Shown here: piece after piece, positions 1-11,802 of the stretch
Layout: every line of letters begins with the position of its first letter
Numbering within the stretch: the stretch's first letter is position 1
From: Antedon mediterranea
Taxonomy: Eukaryota; Echinodermata; Crinoidea; Comatulida; Antedonidae
Direction of reading: 5' to 3'
Assembly: GCF_964355755.1 (NCBI RefSeq)
Contig: NC_092675.1
Span: 12,911,312-12,975,311 of the forward strand
Length of the DNA: 64,000 bases
The notes under the pieces: model-generated
Database searches by the model: none
What the model was told of the DNA's origin: nothing
What the model saw: the letters and a program-made list of their open reading frames with translations, nothing else
Position numbers and translations under genes: made by a program

Positions 1-2288
1 CATTTAGAAACGTTTTAGACCATTTTGTGATTTTCGAAAAAATTGTTAACATAAAAACACCAAAGTGCTTAGAATCACATTATAAACCGTTTTAGACTAT
101 TTTGAGCATTTCGATAACAATTTTCACACAAAAACATCAAAGAGCACAAAATAGCTTAATATCGTATTTAAAAATGTTTTAGACCATTTTGAGCATTTAG
201 ATAAAACTTTTTCACACAAAACACCAAAGTGCTTAGAATAGCTTCAAATCGCATTTGGAGACGTTTTAGACCAATTTGTGATTTTTGAAAAAACTTGTTA
301 ACATAAAAACACCAAAGTGCTTAGAATAGCTTCAAATCACATTTGGAGACGTTTTAGACCATTTTGTGATTTTGAACAAACTTGTTAACATAAAAACACC
401 AAAGTGCTTAGAATAGCTTCAAATCGCATTTGGAGACGTTTTAGACCATTTTGTGATTTTCGAAAAAACTTGTTAACATAAAAACACCAAAGTGCTTAGA
501 ATAGCTTCAAATCGTATTTGGAGACGTTTTAGACCATTTTGAGATTTTCGAAAAAACTTGGTTACACAAAAACATCAAAGTGCTTAAAATCACATTATAA
601 ACCGTTTTAGACCATTTTGAGCATTTCGATAACACTTTTCACACAAAAACATCAAAGAGCACAAAATAGCTTAATATCGTATTTAAAAACGTTTTAGACC
701 ATTTTGAGCATTTCGACAAAACTTTTTCACACAAAACACCAAAGTGCTTAGAATAGCTTCAAATCGCATTTGGAGACGTTTTAGACCAATTTGTGCATTT
801 CGATGAAACTTGATTACACAAAAACATCAAAGTGCTTAAAATCACATTATAAACCGTTTTAGACCATTTTGAGCATTTCGATAACACTTTTCACACAAAA
901 ACATCAAAGAGCACAAAATAGCTTAAAATCGTATTTATAAACGTTTTAGACCATTTTGAGCATTTCGACAAAACTTTTTCACATAAAACACCAAAGTGCT
1001 TAGAATAGCTTCAAATCGCATTTGGAGACGTTTTAGACCAATTTGTGCATTTCGATGAAACTTGATTACACAAAAACATCAAAGTGCTTAAAATCACATT
1101 ATAAACCGTTTTAGACCATTTTGAGCATTTCGATAACACTTTTCACACAAAAACATCAAAGAGCACAAAATAGCTTAATATCGTATTTAAAAACGTTTTA
1201 GACCATTTTGAGCATTTAGAAAAAACTTTTTCACACAAAACACCAAAGTGCTTAGAATAGCTTCAAATCGCATTTGAAGACGTTTTAGACCATTTTGTGA
1301 TTTTTGAAAAAACTTGTTAACATAAAAACACCAAAGTGCTTAGAATAGCTTCAAATCGCATTTGGAGACGTTTTAGACCATTTTGTGATTTTCGAAAAAA
1401 CTTGTTAACATAAAAACAAGAAAGTGCTTAGAATCACATTATAAACCGTTTTAGACCATTTTGAGCATTTCGATAACAATTTTCACACAAAAACATCAAA
1501 GAGCACAAAATAGCTTAATATCGTATTTAAAAATGTTTTAGACCATTTTGAGCATTTAGATAAAACTTTTTCACACAAAACACCAAAGTGCTTAGAATAG
1601 CTTCAAATCGCATTTGGAGACGTTTTAGACCATTTTGTGATTTTTGAAAAAACTTGTTAACATAAAAACACCAAAGTGCTTAGAATAGCTTCAAATCACA
1701 TTTGGAGATGTTTTAGACCATTTTGTGATTTTTGTAAAAACTTGTTAACATAAAAACACGAAAGTGCTTAGAATAGCTTCAAATCACATTTGGAGACGTT
1801 TTAGACCATTTTGTGATTTTTGAAAAAACTTGTTAACATAAAAACACGAAAGTGCTTAGAATAGCTTCAAATCGCATTTGGAAACGTTTTAGACCATTTT
1901 GTGATTTTCGAAAAAGATTGTTAACATAAAAACACCAATGTGCTTAGAATCACATTATAAACCGTTTTAGACCATTTTGAGCATTTTGATAACAATTTTC
2001 ACACAAAAACATCAAAGAGCACAAAATAGCTTAATATCGTATTTATAAATGTTTTAGACCATTTTGAGCATTTCGACAAAACTTTTTCACACAAAACACC
2101 AAAGTGCTTAGAATAGCTTCAAATCGCATTTGGAGACGTTTTTTATACCATTTTGTGATTTCGATGAAACTTGATTACACAAAAACATCAAAGTCCTTAA
2201 AATCACATTATAAACCGTTTTAGACCATTTTGAGCATTTCGATAACACTTTTCACACAAAAACATCAAAGAGCACAAAATAGCTTAAT
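1..2288 (+). repeat. Satellite array, segment 1 (78/87/88-bp monomers)
   Basis: Continuous head-to-tail monomers, each containing GTTTTAGACC and all in the same orientation. The start is inside a monomer, so the array began before the window. All four classes (A 88 bp, B 78 bp, C 87 bp, D 87 bp) are present. Variants include GATTTTGAACAAAC near 370, and GGAGACGTTTTTTATACC near 2131, a marker that recurs at 7303, 28201, 33727, 39253 and 49730. The part from about 1436 onward has a paralogue 5,162 bp downstream. The segment ends at 2288, where a SINE interrupts a C-to-D monomer junction. No open reading frame here looks like a gene. Confidence 0.97.
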
Positions 2289-2455
2289 TTTTTTATTTTA
2301 TTTTATTTTATTTAATTTTCAGGCAAACATACATGACAACACAGCCGTGCAGCACCCTGAGGATTGCCATGAGTGCAAAGCACTATCGAGATGGCTCTCC
2401 ATATACTGCACTAGAACATATAAGACAAACATATACACAAGATGCTCTACATAGA

Positions 2456-2479
2456 CAAAGACTTATTATTAAGTCTTTG
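2456..2479. other. Perfect 10-bp hairpin inside the SINE
   Basis: CAAAGACTTA (2456-2465) and TAAGTCTTTG (2470-2479) are exact inverted complements around the four-base loop TTAT. The hairpin sits directly between the tRNA-like head with its inverted repeat and the SINE body, so it may mark a module boundary. Confidence 0.85.
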
Positions 2480-2505
2480 GGAGTGGAGTTGTAAATTGTC
2501 ATGAG

Positions 2506-2512
2506 AAAAAAA
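2506..2512 (-). terminator. T7 run just after the tRNA-like head (possible Pol III stop)
   Basis: Seven consecutive A on the plus strand, so TTTTTTT on the minus strand, lie about 16 bases past the B box and about 82 bases from the SINE start. A run of four or more T normally stops RNA polymerase III. If it does so here, the transcript would be a tRNA-sized RNA and would not include the SINE body. This would be unusual for a mobile SINE and may mean this copy is transcriptionally crippled. Confidence 0.5.
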
Positions 2513-2594
2513 CCCTGACATATGACAGGACTTGAACCCAGGACCCTTAGATTGGTAGCCAAGCATCATAACCACCAAGCCACAGCTCCACTCC
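2513..2594 (-). promoter_or_regulatory. tRNA-like head with RNA polymerase III A and B boxes
   Basis: On the minus strand the A box TGGCTTGGTGG lies at 2582-2572 and the B box GGTTCAAGTCC at 2538-2528. Both fit the type 2 internal promoter consensus, and the B box is a full match. The presumed tRNA start is near 2589, giving a seven-base acceptor-like GGAGCTG before the A box. The T-arm-like part around the B box is clear; the anticodon arm is degenerate and I cannot assign an isotype. This is a SINE promoter rather than a working tRNA gene, because no proper acceptor 3' strand follows at the normal tRNA distance. Confidence 0.8.
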
Positions 2595-3570
2595 TAATAT
2601 CGTATTTAAAAACGTTTTAGACCATTTTGAGCATTTAGACAAAACTTTTTCACACAAAACACCAAAGTGCTTAGAATAGCTTCAAATCGCATTTGGAGAC
2701 GTTTTAGAACATTTTGTGTTTTTCGAAAAAAACTGTTAACATAAAAACACCAAAGTGCTTAGAATAGCTTCAAATCGCATTTGGAGACGTTTTAGAACAT
2801 TTTGTGTTCTTCGAAAAAACCTGTTAACATAAAAACACCAAAGTGCTTAGAATAGCTTCAAATCGCATTTGGAGACGTTTTAGACCATTTTGTGATTTTT
2901 GAAAAAACTTGTTAACATAAAAACACCAAAGTGCTTAGAATAGCTTCAAATCACATTTGGAGACGTTTTAGACCATTTTGTGATTTTCGAAAAAACTTGT
3001 TAACATAAAAACACGAAAGTGCTTAGAATAGCTTCAAATCGCATTTGGAAACGTTTTAGACCATTTTGTGATTTTCGAAAAAGATTGTTAACATAAAAAC
3101 ACCAAAGTGCTTAGAATCACAATATAAACCGTTTTAGACCATTTTGAGCATTTCGATAACAATTTTCACACAAAAACATCAAAGAGCACAAAATAGCTTA
3201 ATATCGTATTTAAAAATGTTTTAGACCATTTTGAGCATTTAGATAAAACTTTTTCACACAAAACACCAAAGTGCTTAGAATAGCTTCAAATCGCATTTGG
3301 AGACGGTTTAGACCATTTTGTGATTTTGAAAAAACTTGTTAACATAAAAACACCAAAGTGCTTAGAATAGCTTCAAATCGCATTTGGAGACGTTTTAGAC
3401 CATTTTGTGATTTTCGAAAAAACTTGTTAACATAAAAACACCAAAGTGCTTAGAATAGCTTCAAATCGTATTTGGAGACGTTTTAGACCATTTTGAGATT
3501 TTCGAAAAAACTTGGTTACACAAAAACATCAAAGTGCTTAAAATCACATTATAAACCGTTTTAGACCATT

Positions 3571-6100
3571 TTGAACATTTCGATAACACTTTTCACACAA
3601 AAACATCAAAGAGCACAAAATAGCTTAATATCGTATTTAAAAACGTTTTAGACCATTTTGAGCATTTCGACAAAACTTTTTCACACAAAACACCAAAGTG
3701 CTTAGAATAGCTTCAAATCGCATTTGGAGACGTTTTAGACCAATTTGTGCATTTCGATGAAACTTGATTACACAAAAACATCAACGTGCTTAAAATCACA
3801 TTATAAACCGTTTTAGACCATTTTGAGCATTTCGATAACACTTTTCACACAAAAACATCAAAGAGCACAAAATAGCTTAATATCGTATTTAAAAACGTTT
3901 TAGACCATTTTGAGCATTTAGACAAAACTTTTTCACACAAAACACCAAAGTGCTTAGAATAGCTTCAAATCGCATTTGGAGACGTTTTAGACCATTTTGT
4001 GCATTTCGATGAAACTTGGTTACACAAAAACATCAAAGTGCTTAAAATCACATTATAAATCGTTTTAGACCATTTTGAGCATTTCGACAAAACTTTTTCA
4101 CACAAAAACACGAAAGTGCTTAGAATAGCTTCAAATCGCATTTGGAAACGTTTTAGACCATTTTGTGATTTTCGAAAAAACTTGTTAACATAAAAACACG
4201 AAAGTGCTTAGAATAGCTTCAAATCGCATTTGGAAACGTTTTAGACCATTTTGTGATTTTCGAAAAAAATTGTTAACATAAAAACACCAAAGTGTTTAGA
4301 ATAGCTTCAAATCGCATTTGGAGACGTTTTAGACCAATTTGTGATTTTCGAAAAAACTTATCAACATAAAAACACCAAAGGGTTTAGAATAGCTTCAAAT
4401 CGCATTTGGAGACGTTTTAGACCATTTTGTGATTTTGAAAAAACTTGTTAACATAAAAACACCAAAGTGCTTAGAATAGCTTCAAATCGCATTTGGAGAC
4501 GTTTTAGACCATTTTGTGATTTTCGAAAAAACTTGTTAACATAAAAACACCAAAGTGCTTAGAATAGCTTCAAATCGTATTTGGAGACGTTTTAGACCAT
4601 TTTGAGATTTTCGAAAAAACTTGGTTACACAAAAACATCAAAGTGCTTAAAATCACATTATAAACCGTTTTAGACCATTTTGAACATTTCGATAACACTT
4701 TTCACACAAAAACATCAAAGAGCACAAAATAGCTTAATATCGTATTTAAAAACGTTTTAGACCATTTTGAGCATTTCGACAAAACTTTTTCACACAAAAC
4801 ACCAAAGTGCTTAGAATAGCTTCAAATCGCATTTGGAGACGTTTTAGACCAATTTGTGCATTTCGATGAAACTTGATTACACAAAAACATCAACGTGCTT
4901 AAAATCACATTATAAACCGTTTTAGACCATTTTGAGCATTTCGATAACACTTTTCACACAAAAACATCAAAGAGCACAAAATAGCTTAATATCGTATTTA
5001 AAAACGTTTTAGACCATTTTGAGCATTTAGACAAAACTTTTTCACACAAAACACCAAAGTGCTTAGAATAGCTTCAAATAACATTTGGAGACGTTTTAGA
5101 CCATTTTGTGCATTTCGATGAAACTTGGTTACACAAAAACATCAAAGTGCTTAAAATCACATTATAAATCTTTTTAGACCTTTTTGAGAATTTCGACAAA
5201 ACTTTTTCACACAAAATATCAAAGGGCTTAGAATAGCTTCAAATCGCATTTGGAGACGTTTTAGACCATTTTGTGCATTTCGATGAAACTTGGTTACACA
5301 AAAACATCAAAGTGCTTAAAATCACATTATAAATCGTTTTAGACCATTTTGAGCATTTCGACAAAACTTTTTCACACAAAAACACGAAAGTGCTTCGAAT
5401 AGCTTCAAATCGCATTTGGAAACGTTTTAGACCATTTTGTGATTTTCGAAAAAACTTGTTAACATAAAAACACGAAAGTGCTTAGAATAGCTTCAAATCG
5501 CATTTGGAGACGTTTTAGACCAATTTGTGATTTTCGAAAAAACTTATCAACATAAAAACACCAAAGGGTTTAGAATAGCTTCAAATCGCATTTGGAGACG
5601 TTATAGACCATTTTGTGATTTTGAAAAAACTTGTTAACATAAAAACACCAAAGTGCTTAGAATAGCTTCAAATCGCATTTGGAGACGTTTTAGACCATTT
5701 TGTGATTTTCGAAAAAACTTGTTAACATAAAAACACCAAAGTGCTTAGAATAGCTTCAAATCGTATTTGGAGACGTTTTAGACCATTTTGAGATTTTCGA
5801 AAAAACTTGGTTACACAAAAACATCAAAGTGCTTAAAATCACATTATAAACCGTTTTAGACCATTTTGAACATTTCGATAACACTTTTCACACAAAAACA
5901 TCAAAGAGCACAAAATAGCTTAATATCGTATTTAAAAACGTTTTAGACCATTTTGAGCATTTCGACAAAACTTTTTCACACAAAACACCAAAGTGCTTAG
6001 AATAGCTTCAAATCGCATTTGGAGACGTTTTAGACCAATTTGTGCATTTCGATGAAACTTGATTACACAAAAACATCAAAGAGCACAAAATCACATTATA
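3571..6100 (+). repeat. Tandem 1.1-1.2 kb higher-order units with a TTTTGAACATTT marker
   Basis: The uncommon C-monomer variant TTGAACATTTCG occurs at 3571, 4680 and 5866, giving periods of 1,109 and 1,186 bp. The 77-bp excess of the second unit fits the gain of one D'' plus one B monomer (87+78) and the loss of one A monomer (88). Companion variants such as CATCAACGTGC (about 3780 and 4887) travel with the marker. Near 6065-6100 the third unit holds a chimaeric monomer that switches from the C ending (AAAGAGCACAAAAT) to the B ending (CACATTATAAACC). Confidence 0.8.
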
Positions 6101-9100
6101 AACCGTTTTAGACCATTTTGAGCATTTCGATAACACTTTTCACACAAAAACATCAAAGAGCACAAAATAGCTTAATATCGTATTTAAAAACGTTTTAGAC
6201 CATTTTGAGCATTTAGACAAAACTTTTTCACACAAAACACCAAAGTGCTTAGAATAGCTTCAAATAACATTTGGAGACGTTTTAGACCATTTTGTGCATT
6301 TCGATGAAACTTGGTTACACAAAAACATCAAAGTGCTTAAAATCACATTATAAATCTTTTTAGACCATTTTGAGCATTTCGACAAAACTTTTTCACACAA
6401 AATATCAAAGGGCTTAGAATAGCTTCAAATCGCATTTGGAGACGTTTTAGACCATTTTGTGATTTTCGAAAAAACTTGTTAACATAAAAACACGAAAGTG
6501 CTTAGAATAGCTTCAAATCGCATTTGGAGACGTTTTAGACCATTTTGTGATTTTCGAAAAAACTTGTTAACATAAAAACACGAAAGTGCTTAGAATCACA
6601 TTATAAACCGTTTTAGACCATTTTGAGCATTTCGATAACAATTTTCACACAAAAACATCAAAGAGCACAAAATAGCTTAATATCGTATTTAAAAATGTTT
6701 TAGACCATTTTGAGCATTTAGATAAAACTTTTTCACACAAAACACCAAAGTGCTTAGAATAGCTTCAAATCGCATTTGGAGACGTTTTAGACCATTTTGT
6801 GATTTTTGAAAAAACTTGTTAACATAAAAACACCAAAGTGCTTAGAATAGCTTCAAATCACATTTGGAGATGTTTTAGACCATTTTGTGATTTTTGAAAA
6901 AACTTGTTAACATAAAAACACGAAAGTGCTTAGAATAGCTTCAAATCACATTTGGAGACGTTTTAGACCATTTTGTGATTTTTGAAAAAACTTGTTAACA
7001 TAAAAACACGAAAGTGCTTAGAATAGCTTCAAATCGCATTTGGAAACGTTTTAGACCATTTTGTGATTTTCGAAAAAGATTGTTAACATAAAAACACCAA
7101 TGTGCTTAGAATCACATTATAAACCGTTTTAGACCATTTTGAGCATTTCGATAACAATTTTCACACAAAAACATCAAAGAGCACAAAATAGCTTAATATC
7201 GTATTTATAAATGTTTTAGACCATTTTGAGCATTTCGACAAAACTTTTTCACACAAAACACCAAAGTGCTTAGAATAGCTTCAAATCGCATTTGGAGACG
7301 TTTTTTATACCATTTTGTGATTTCGATGAAACTTGATTACACAAAAACATCAAAGTGCTTAAAATCACATTATAAACCGTTTTAGACCATTTTGAGCATT
7401 TCGATAACACTTTTCACACAAAAACATCAAAGAGCACAAAATAGCTTAATATCGTATTTAAAAACGTTTTAGACCATTTTGAGCATTTAGACAAAACTTT
7501 TTCACACAAAACACCAAAGTGCTTAGAATAGCTTCAAATCGCATTTGGAGACGTTTTAGAATATTTTGTGTTTTTCGAAAAAAACTGTTAACATAAAAAC
7601 ACCAAAGTGCTTAGAATAGCTTCAAATCACATTTGGAGACGTTTTAGAACATTTTGTGTTCTTCGAAAAAACCTGTTAACATAAAAACACCAAAGTGCTT
7701 AGAATAGCTTCAAATCGCATTTGGAGACGTTTTAGACCATTTTGTGATTTTTGAAAAAACTTGTTAACATAAAAACACCAAAGTGCTTAGAATAGCTTCA
7801 AATCACATTTGGAGACGTTTTAGACCATTTTGTGATTTTCGAAAAAACTTGTTAACATAAAAACACGAAAGTGCTTAGAATAGCTTCAAATCGCATTTAG
7901 AAACGTTTTAGACCATTTTGTGATTTTCGAAAAAGATTGTTAACATAAAAACACCAAAGTGCTTAGAATCACAATATAAACCGTTTTAGACCATTTTGAG
8001 CATTTCGATAACAATTTTCACACAAAAACATCAAAGAGCACAAAATAGCTTAATATCGTATTTAAAAATGTTTTAGACCATTTTGAGCATTTAGACAAAA
8101 CTTTTTCACACAAAACACCAAAGTGCTTAGAATAGCTTCAAATCGCATTTGGAGACGTTTTAGACCATTTTGTGCATTTCGATGAAACTTGGTTACACAA
8201 AAACATCAAAGTGCTTAAAATCACATTATAAATCGTTTTAGACCATTTTGAGCATTTCGACAAAACTTTTTCACACAAAATACCAAAAGGCTTAGAATAG
8301 CTTCAAATCGCATTTGGAGACGTTTTAGACCATTTTGTGATTTTCGAAAAAACTTTTTAACATAAAAAGACCAAAGTGCTTAGAATAGCTTCAAATCACA
8401 TTTGGAGACGTTTTAGACCATTTTGTGATTTTCGAAAAAACTTGTTAACATAAAAACACGAAAGTGCTTAGAATAGCTTCAAATCGCATTTGGAAACGTT
8501 TTAGACCATTTTGTGATTTTCGAAAAAAATTGTTAACATAAAAACACCAAAGTGCTTAGAATCACATTATAAACCGTTTTAGACCATTTTGAGCATTTCG
8601 ATAACAATTTTCACACAAAAACATCAAAGAGCACAAAATAGCTTAATATCGTATTTAAACATGTTTTAGACCATTTTGAGCATTTAGATAAAACTTTTTC
8701 ACACAAAACACCAAAGTGCTTAGAATAGCTTCAAATCGCATTTGGAGACGTTTTAGACCATTTTGTGATTTTTGAAAAAACTTGTTAACATAAAAACACC
8801 AAAGTGCTTAGAATAGCTTCAAATCACATTTGGAGACGTTTTAGACCATTTTGTGATTTTCGAAAAAACTTGTTAACATAAAAACACGAAAGTGCTTAGA
8901 ATAGCTTCAAATCGCATTTGGAGACGTTTTAGACCATTTTGTGATTTTCGAAAAAACTTGTTAACATAAAAACACGAAAGTGCTTAGAATAGCTTCAAAT
9001 CGCATTTGGAAACGTTTTAGACCATTTTGTGATTTCCGAAAAAAATTGTTAACATAAAAACACCAAAGTGTTTAGAATTGCTTCAAATCGCATTTGGAGA

Positions 9101-10275
9101 CGTTTTAGACCAATTTGTGATTTTCGAAAAAACTTATCAACATAAAAACACCAAAGGGTTTAGAATAGCTTCAAATCGCATTTGGAGACGTTTTAGACCA
9201 TTTTGTGATTTTCGAAAAAACTTGTTAACATAAAAACACCAAAGTGCTTAGAATAGCTTCAAATCGTATTTGGAGACGTTTTAGACCATTTTGAGATTTT
9301 CGAAAAAACTTGGTTACACAAAAACATCAAAGTGCTTAAAATTACATTATAAACCGTTTTAGACCATTTTGAACATTTCGATAACACTTTTCACACAAAA
9401 ACATCAAAGAGCACAAAATAGCTTAATATCGTATTTAAAAACGTTTTAGACCATTTTGAGCATTTCGACAAAACTTTTTCACACAAAACACAAAAGTGCT
9501 TAGAATAGCTTCAAATCGCATTTGGAGACGTTTTAGACCAATTTGTGCATTTCGATGAAACTTGATTACACAAAAACATCAACGTGCTTAAAATCACATT
9601 ATAAACCGTTTTAGACCATTTTGAGCATATCGATAACACTTTTCACACAAAAACATCAAAGAGCACAAAATAGCTTAATATCGTATTTAAAAACGTTTTA
9701 GACCATTTTGAGCATTTAGACAAAACTTTTTCACAAAAAACACCAAAGTGCTTAGAATAGCTTCAAATAACATTTGGAGACGTTTTAGACCATTTTGTGC
9801 ATTTCGATGAAACTTGGTTACACAAAAACATCAAAGTGCTTAAAATCACATTATAAATCGTTTTAGACCATTTTGAGCATTTCGACAAAACTTTTTCACA
9901 CAAAATATCAAAGGGCTTAGAATAGCTTCAAATCGCATTTGGAGACGTTTTAGACCATTTTGTGATTTTCGAAAAAACTTTTTAACATAAAAACACCAAA
10001 GTGCTTAGAATAGCTTCAAATCACATTTGGAGACGTTTTAGACCATTTTGTGATTTTCGAAAAAACTTGTTAACATAAAAACACGAAAGTGCTTAGAATA
10101 GCTTCAAATCGCATTTGGAAACGTTTTAGACCATTTTGTGATTTTCGAAAAAAATTGTTAACATAAAAACACCAAAGTGCTTAGAATCACATTATAAACC
10201 GTTTTAGACCATTTTGAGCATTTCGATAACAATTTTCACACAAAAACATCAAAGAGCACAAAATAGCTTAATATC

Positions 10276-10354
10276 GTATTTAAAAATGTTTTAGACCATT
10301 TTGAGCATTTAGATAAAACTTTTTCACACAAAACACCAAAGTGCATTTGGAGAC
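10276..10354 (+). repeat. D monomer shortened by a 20-bp deletion
   Basis: The monomer reads CACCAAAGTGCATTTGGAGA near 10335-10354, while the normal D monomer has twenty extra bases, beginning TTAGAATAGC, between GTGC and ATTTGG. A terminal GC repeats at both edges of the missing piece, as expected for slippage or short-homology deletion. I see this deletion only here. Confidence 0.8.
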
Positions 10355-10442
10355 GTTTTAGACCATTTTGTGATTTTTGAAAAAACTTGTTAACATAAAA
10401 ACACCAAAGTGCTTAGAATAGCTTACATTCGCATTTGGAGAC

Positions 10443-11802
10443 GTTTTAGACCAATTTGTGATTTTTGAAAAAACTTGTTAACATAAAAACACCAAAGTGC
10501 TTAGAATAGCTTCAAATCACATTTGGAGACGTTTTAGACCATTTTGTGATTTTGAACAAACTTGTTAACATAAAAACACCAAAGTGCTTAGAATAGCTTC
10601 AAATCGCATTTGGAGACGTTTTAGACCATTTTGTGATTTTCGAAAAAACTTGTTAACATAAAAACACCAAAGTGCTTAGAATAGCTTCAAATCGTATTTG
10701 GAGACGTTTTAGACCATTTTGAGATTTTCGAAAAAACTTGGTTACACAAAAACATCAAAGTGCTTAAAATCACATTATAAACCGTTTTAGACCATTTTGA
10801 GCATTTCGATAACACTTTTCACACAAAAACATCAAAGAGCACAAAATAGCTTAATATCGTATTTTAAAACGTTTTAGACCATTTTGAGCATTTCGACAAA
10901 ACTTTTTCACACAAAACACCAAAGTGCTTAGAATAGCTTCAAATCGCATTTGGAGACGTTTTAGACCAATTTGTGCATTTCGATGAAACTTGATTACACA
11001 AAAACATCAAAGTGCTTAAAATCACATTATAAACCGTTTTAGACCATTTTGAGCATTTTGTTAACACTTTTCACACAAAAACATCAAAGAGCACAAAATA
11101 GCTTAATATCGTATTTAAAAACGTTTTAGACCATTTTGAGCATTTAGACAAAACTTTTTCACACAAAACACCAAAGTGCTTAGAATAGCTTCAAATCGCA
11201 TTTGGAGACGTTTTAGACCATTTTGTGCATTTCGATGAAACTTGGTTACACAAAAACATCAAAGTGCTTAAAATCACATTATAAATCGTTTTAGACCATT
11301 TTGAGCATTTCGACAAAACTTTTTCACACAAAATACCAAAGTGCTTAGAATAGCTTCAAATCGCATTTCGAGACGTTTTAGACCATTTTGTGATTTTCGA
11401 AAAAACTTTTTAACATAAAAACACCAAAGTGCTTAGAATAGCTTCAAATCACATTTGGAGACATTTTAGACCATTTTGTGATTTTCGAAAAAACTTGTTA
11501 ACATAAAAACACGAAAGTGCTTAGAATAGCTTCAAATCGCATTTGGAAACGTTTTAGACCATTTTGTGATTTTCGAAAAAAATTGTTAACATAAAAACAC
11601 CAAAGTGCTTAGAATCACATTATAAACCGTTTTAGACCATTTTGAGCATTTCGATAACAATTTTCACACAAAAACATCAAAGAGCACAAAATAGCTTAAT
11701 ATCGTATTTAAAAATGTTTTAGACCATTTTGAGCATTTAGATAAAACTTTTTCACACAAAACACCAAAGTGCTTAGAATAGCTTCAAATCGCATTTGGAG
11801 AC
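10443..11802 (+). repeat. Reference higher-order repeat unit: 16 monomers, 1,360 bp
   Basis: Monomer starts, counted at the G of GTTTTAG, are 10443 A, 10531 A, 10618 A, 10706 A', 10784 C, 10871 D, 10958 B, 11036 C, 11123 D, 11210 B', 11288 D'', 11375 A, 11463 A, 11551 A-short, 11629 C and 11716 D. Lengths are 87-88 bp, except 78 bp for A', B, B' and A-short. At 11463 the leading G is changed to A (GACATTTTAG). A' has GAGATTTTCG and TTGGTTACAC; B has TTGATTACAC and B' TTGGTTACAC; the last D has TTTAGATAAAAC. The same order, with a few A monomers gained or lost, recurs throughout the window. Confidence 0.88.

Larger units (their letters stand above)
2289..2594 (-). mobile_element. tRNA-derived SINE, 306 bp, inserted in the satellite
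   Basis: Non-satellite sequence, read on the minus strand from 2594 to 2289. It has a tRNA-like head with A and B boxes, a perfect hairpin (2456-2479), an unrelated body of about 140 bp, and a 3' tail of AAAAT repeats ending in an A run (about 2319 to 2289). That order is typical of tRNA-derived SINEs, non-coding retroposons mobilised by a LINE. The insertion is flanked by TAAT at 2285-2288 and 2595-2598. A paralogous array copy has the empty site at 7447-7450: the offset to the paralogue is 5,162 bp before the insert and 4,852 bp after it. The 310-bp difference equals 306 bp plus a 4-bp duplication. Four bases is short for LINE-mediated insertion. I do not recognise the SINE family. A 74-codon plus-strand frame over 2230-2454 mixes satellite and SINE and is not a gene. 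Confidence 0.86.
2480..2594 (-). repeat. 13-bp inverted repeat bracketing the tRNA-like head
   Basis: GGAGTGGAGTTGT at 2480-2492 is matched in inverted orientation by ACAGCTCCACTCC at 2582-2594, with 12 of 13 positions agreeing. An RNA made from the minus strand could close the whole 115-base tRNA-like region with a long acceptor-like stem. The 3' arm lies beyond the T7 run, so it would be transcribed only if the run is read through. Confidence 0.75.
2285..2598. repeat. TAAT target site duplication around the SINE
   Basis: TAAT occurs at 2285-2288 and again at 2595-2598, while the paralogous satellite at 7447-7450 has a single TAAT. The satellite reads continuously across the insert once one copy is removed. 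Confidence 0.8.
1436..3235 (+). repeat. Array block copied at 6.6-8.1 kb (SINE-containing copy)
   Basis: This stretch lines up with about 6598-8087. Anchors are GAATCACATT at 1431/6593, TTTTATACC at 2141/7303 (offset 5,162 bp) and GTTTTAGAACATTTTGTG at 2701/7553 (offset 4,852 bp). The offset change is the SINE with its target duplication. The two copies otherwise differ by scattered single bases. Similarity fades near 3235, where the downstream copy carries TTTAGACAAAAC instead of TTTAGATAAAAC. The block ends are approximate. Confidence 0.8.

Noticed and set aside
2230-2454. Plus-strand 74-codon frame.
   Set aside because: It begins in satellite and ends in the antisense of a SINE, crossing the insertion boundary and the T-rich tail. 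It is a chance frame.
2513-2594. A functional tRNA gene.
   Set aside because: A and B boxes are good, but the anticodon arm is degenerate, the acceptor 3' strand is not at the proper distance, and the region continues into a SINE body with an A-rich tail and target duplication.
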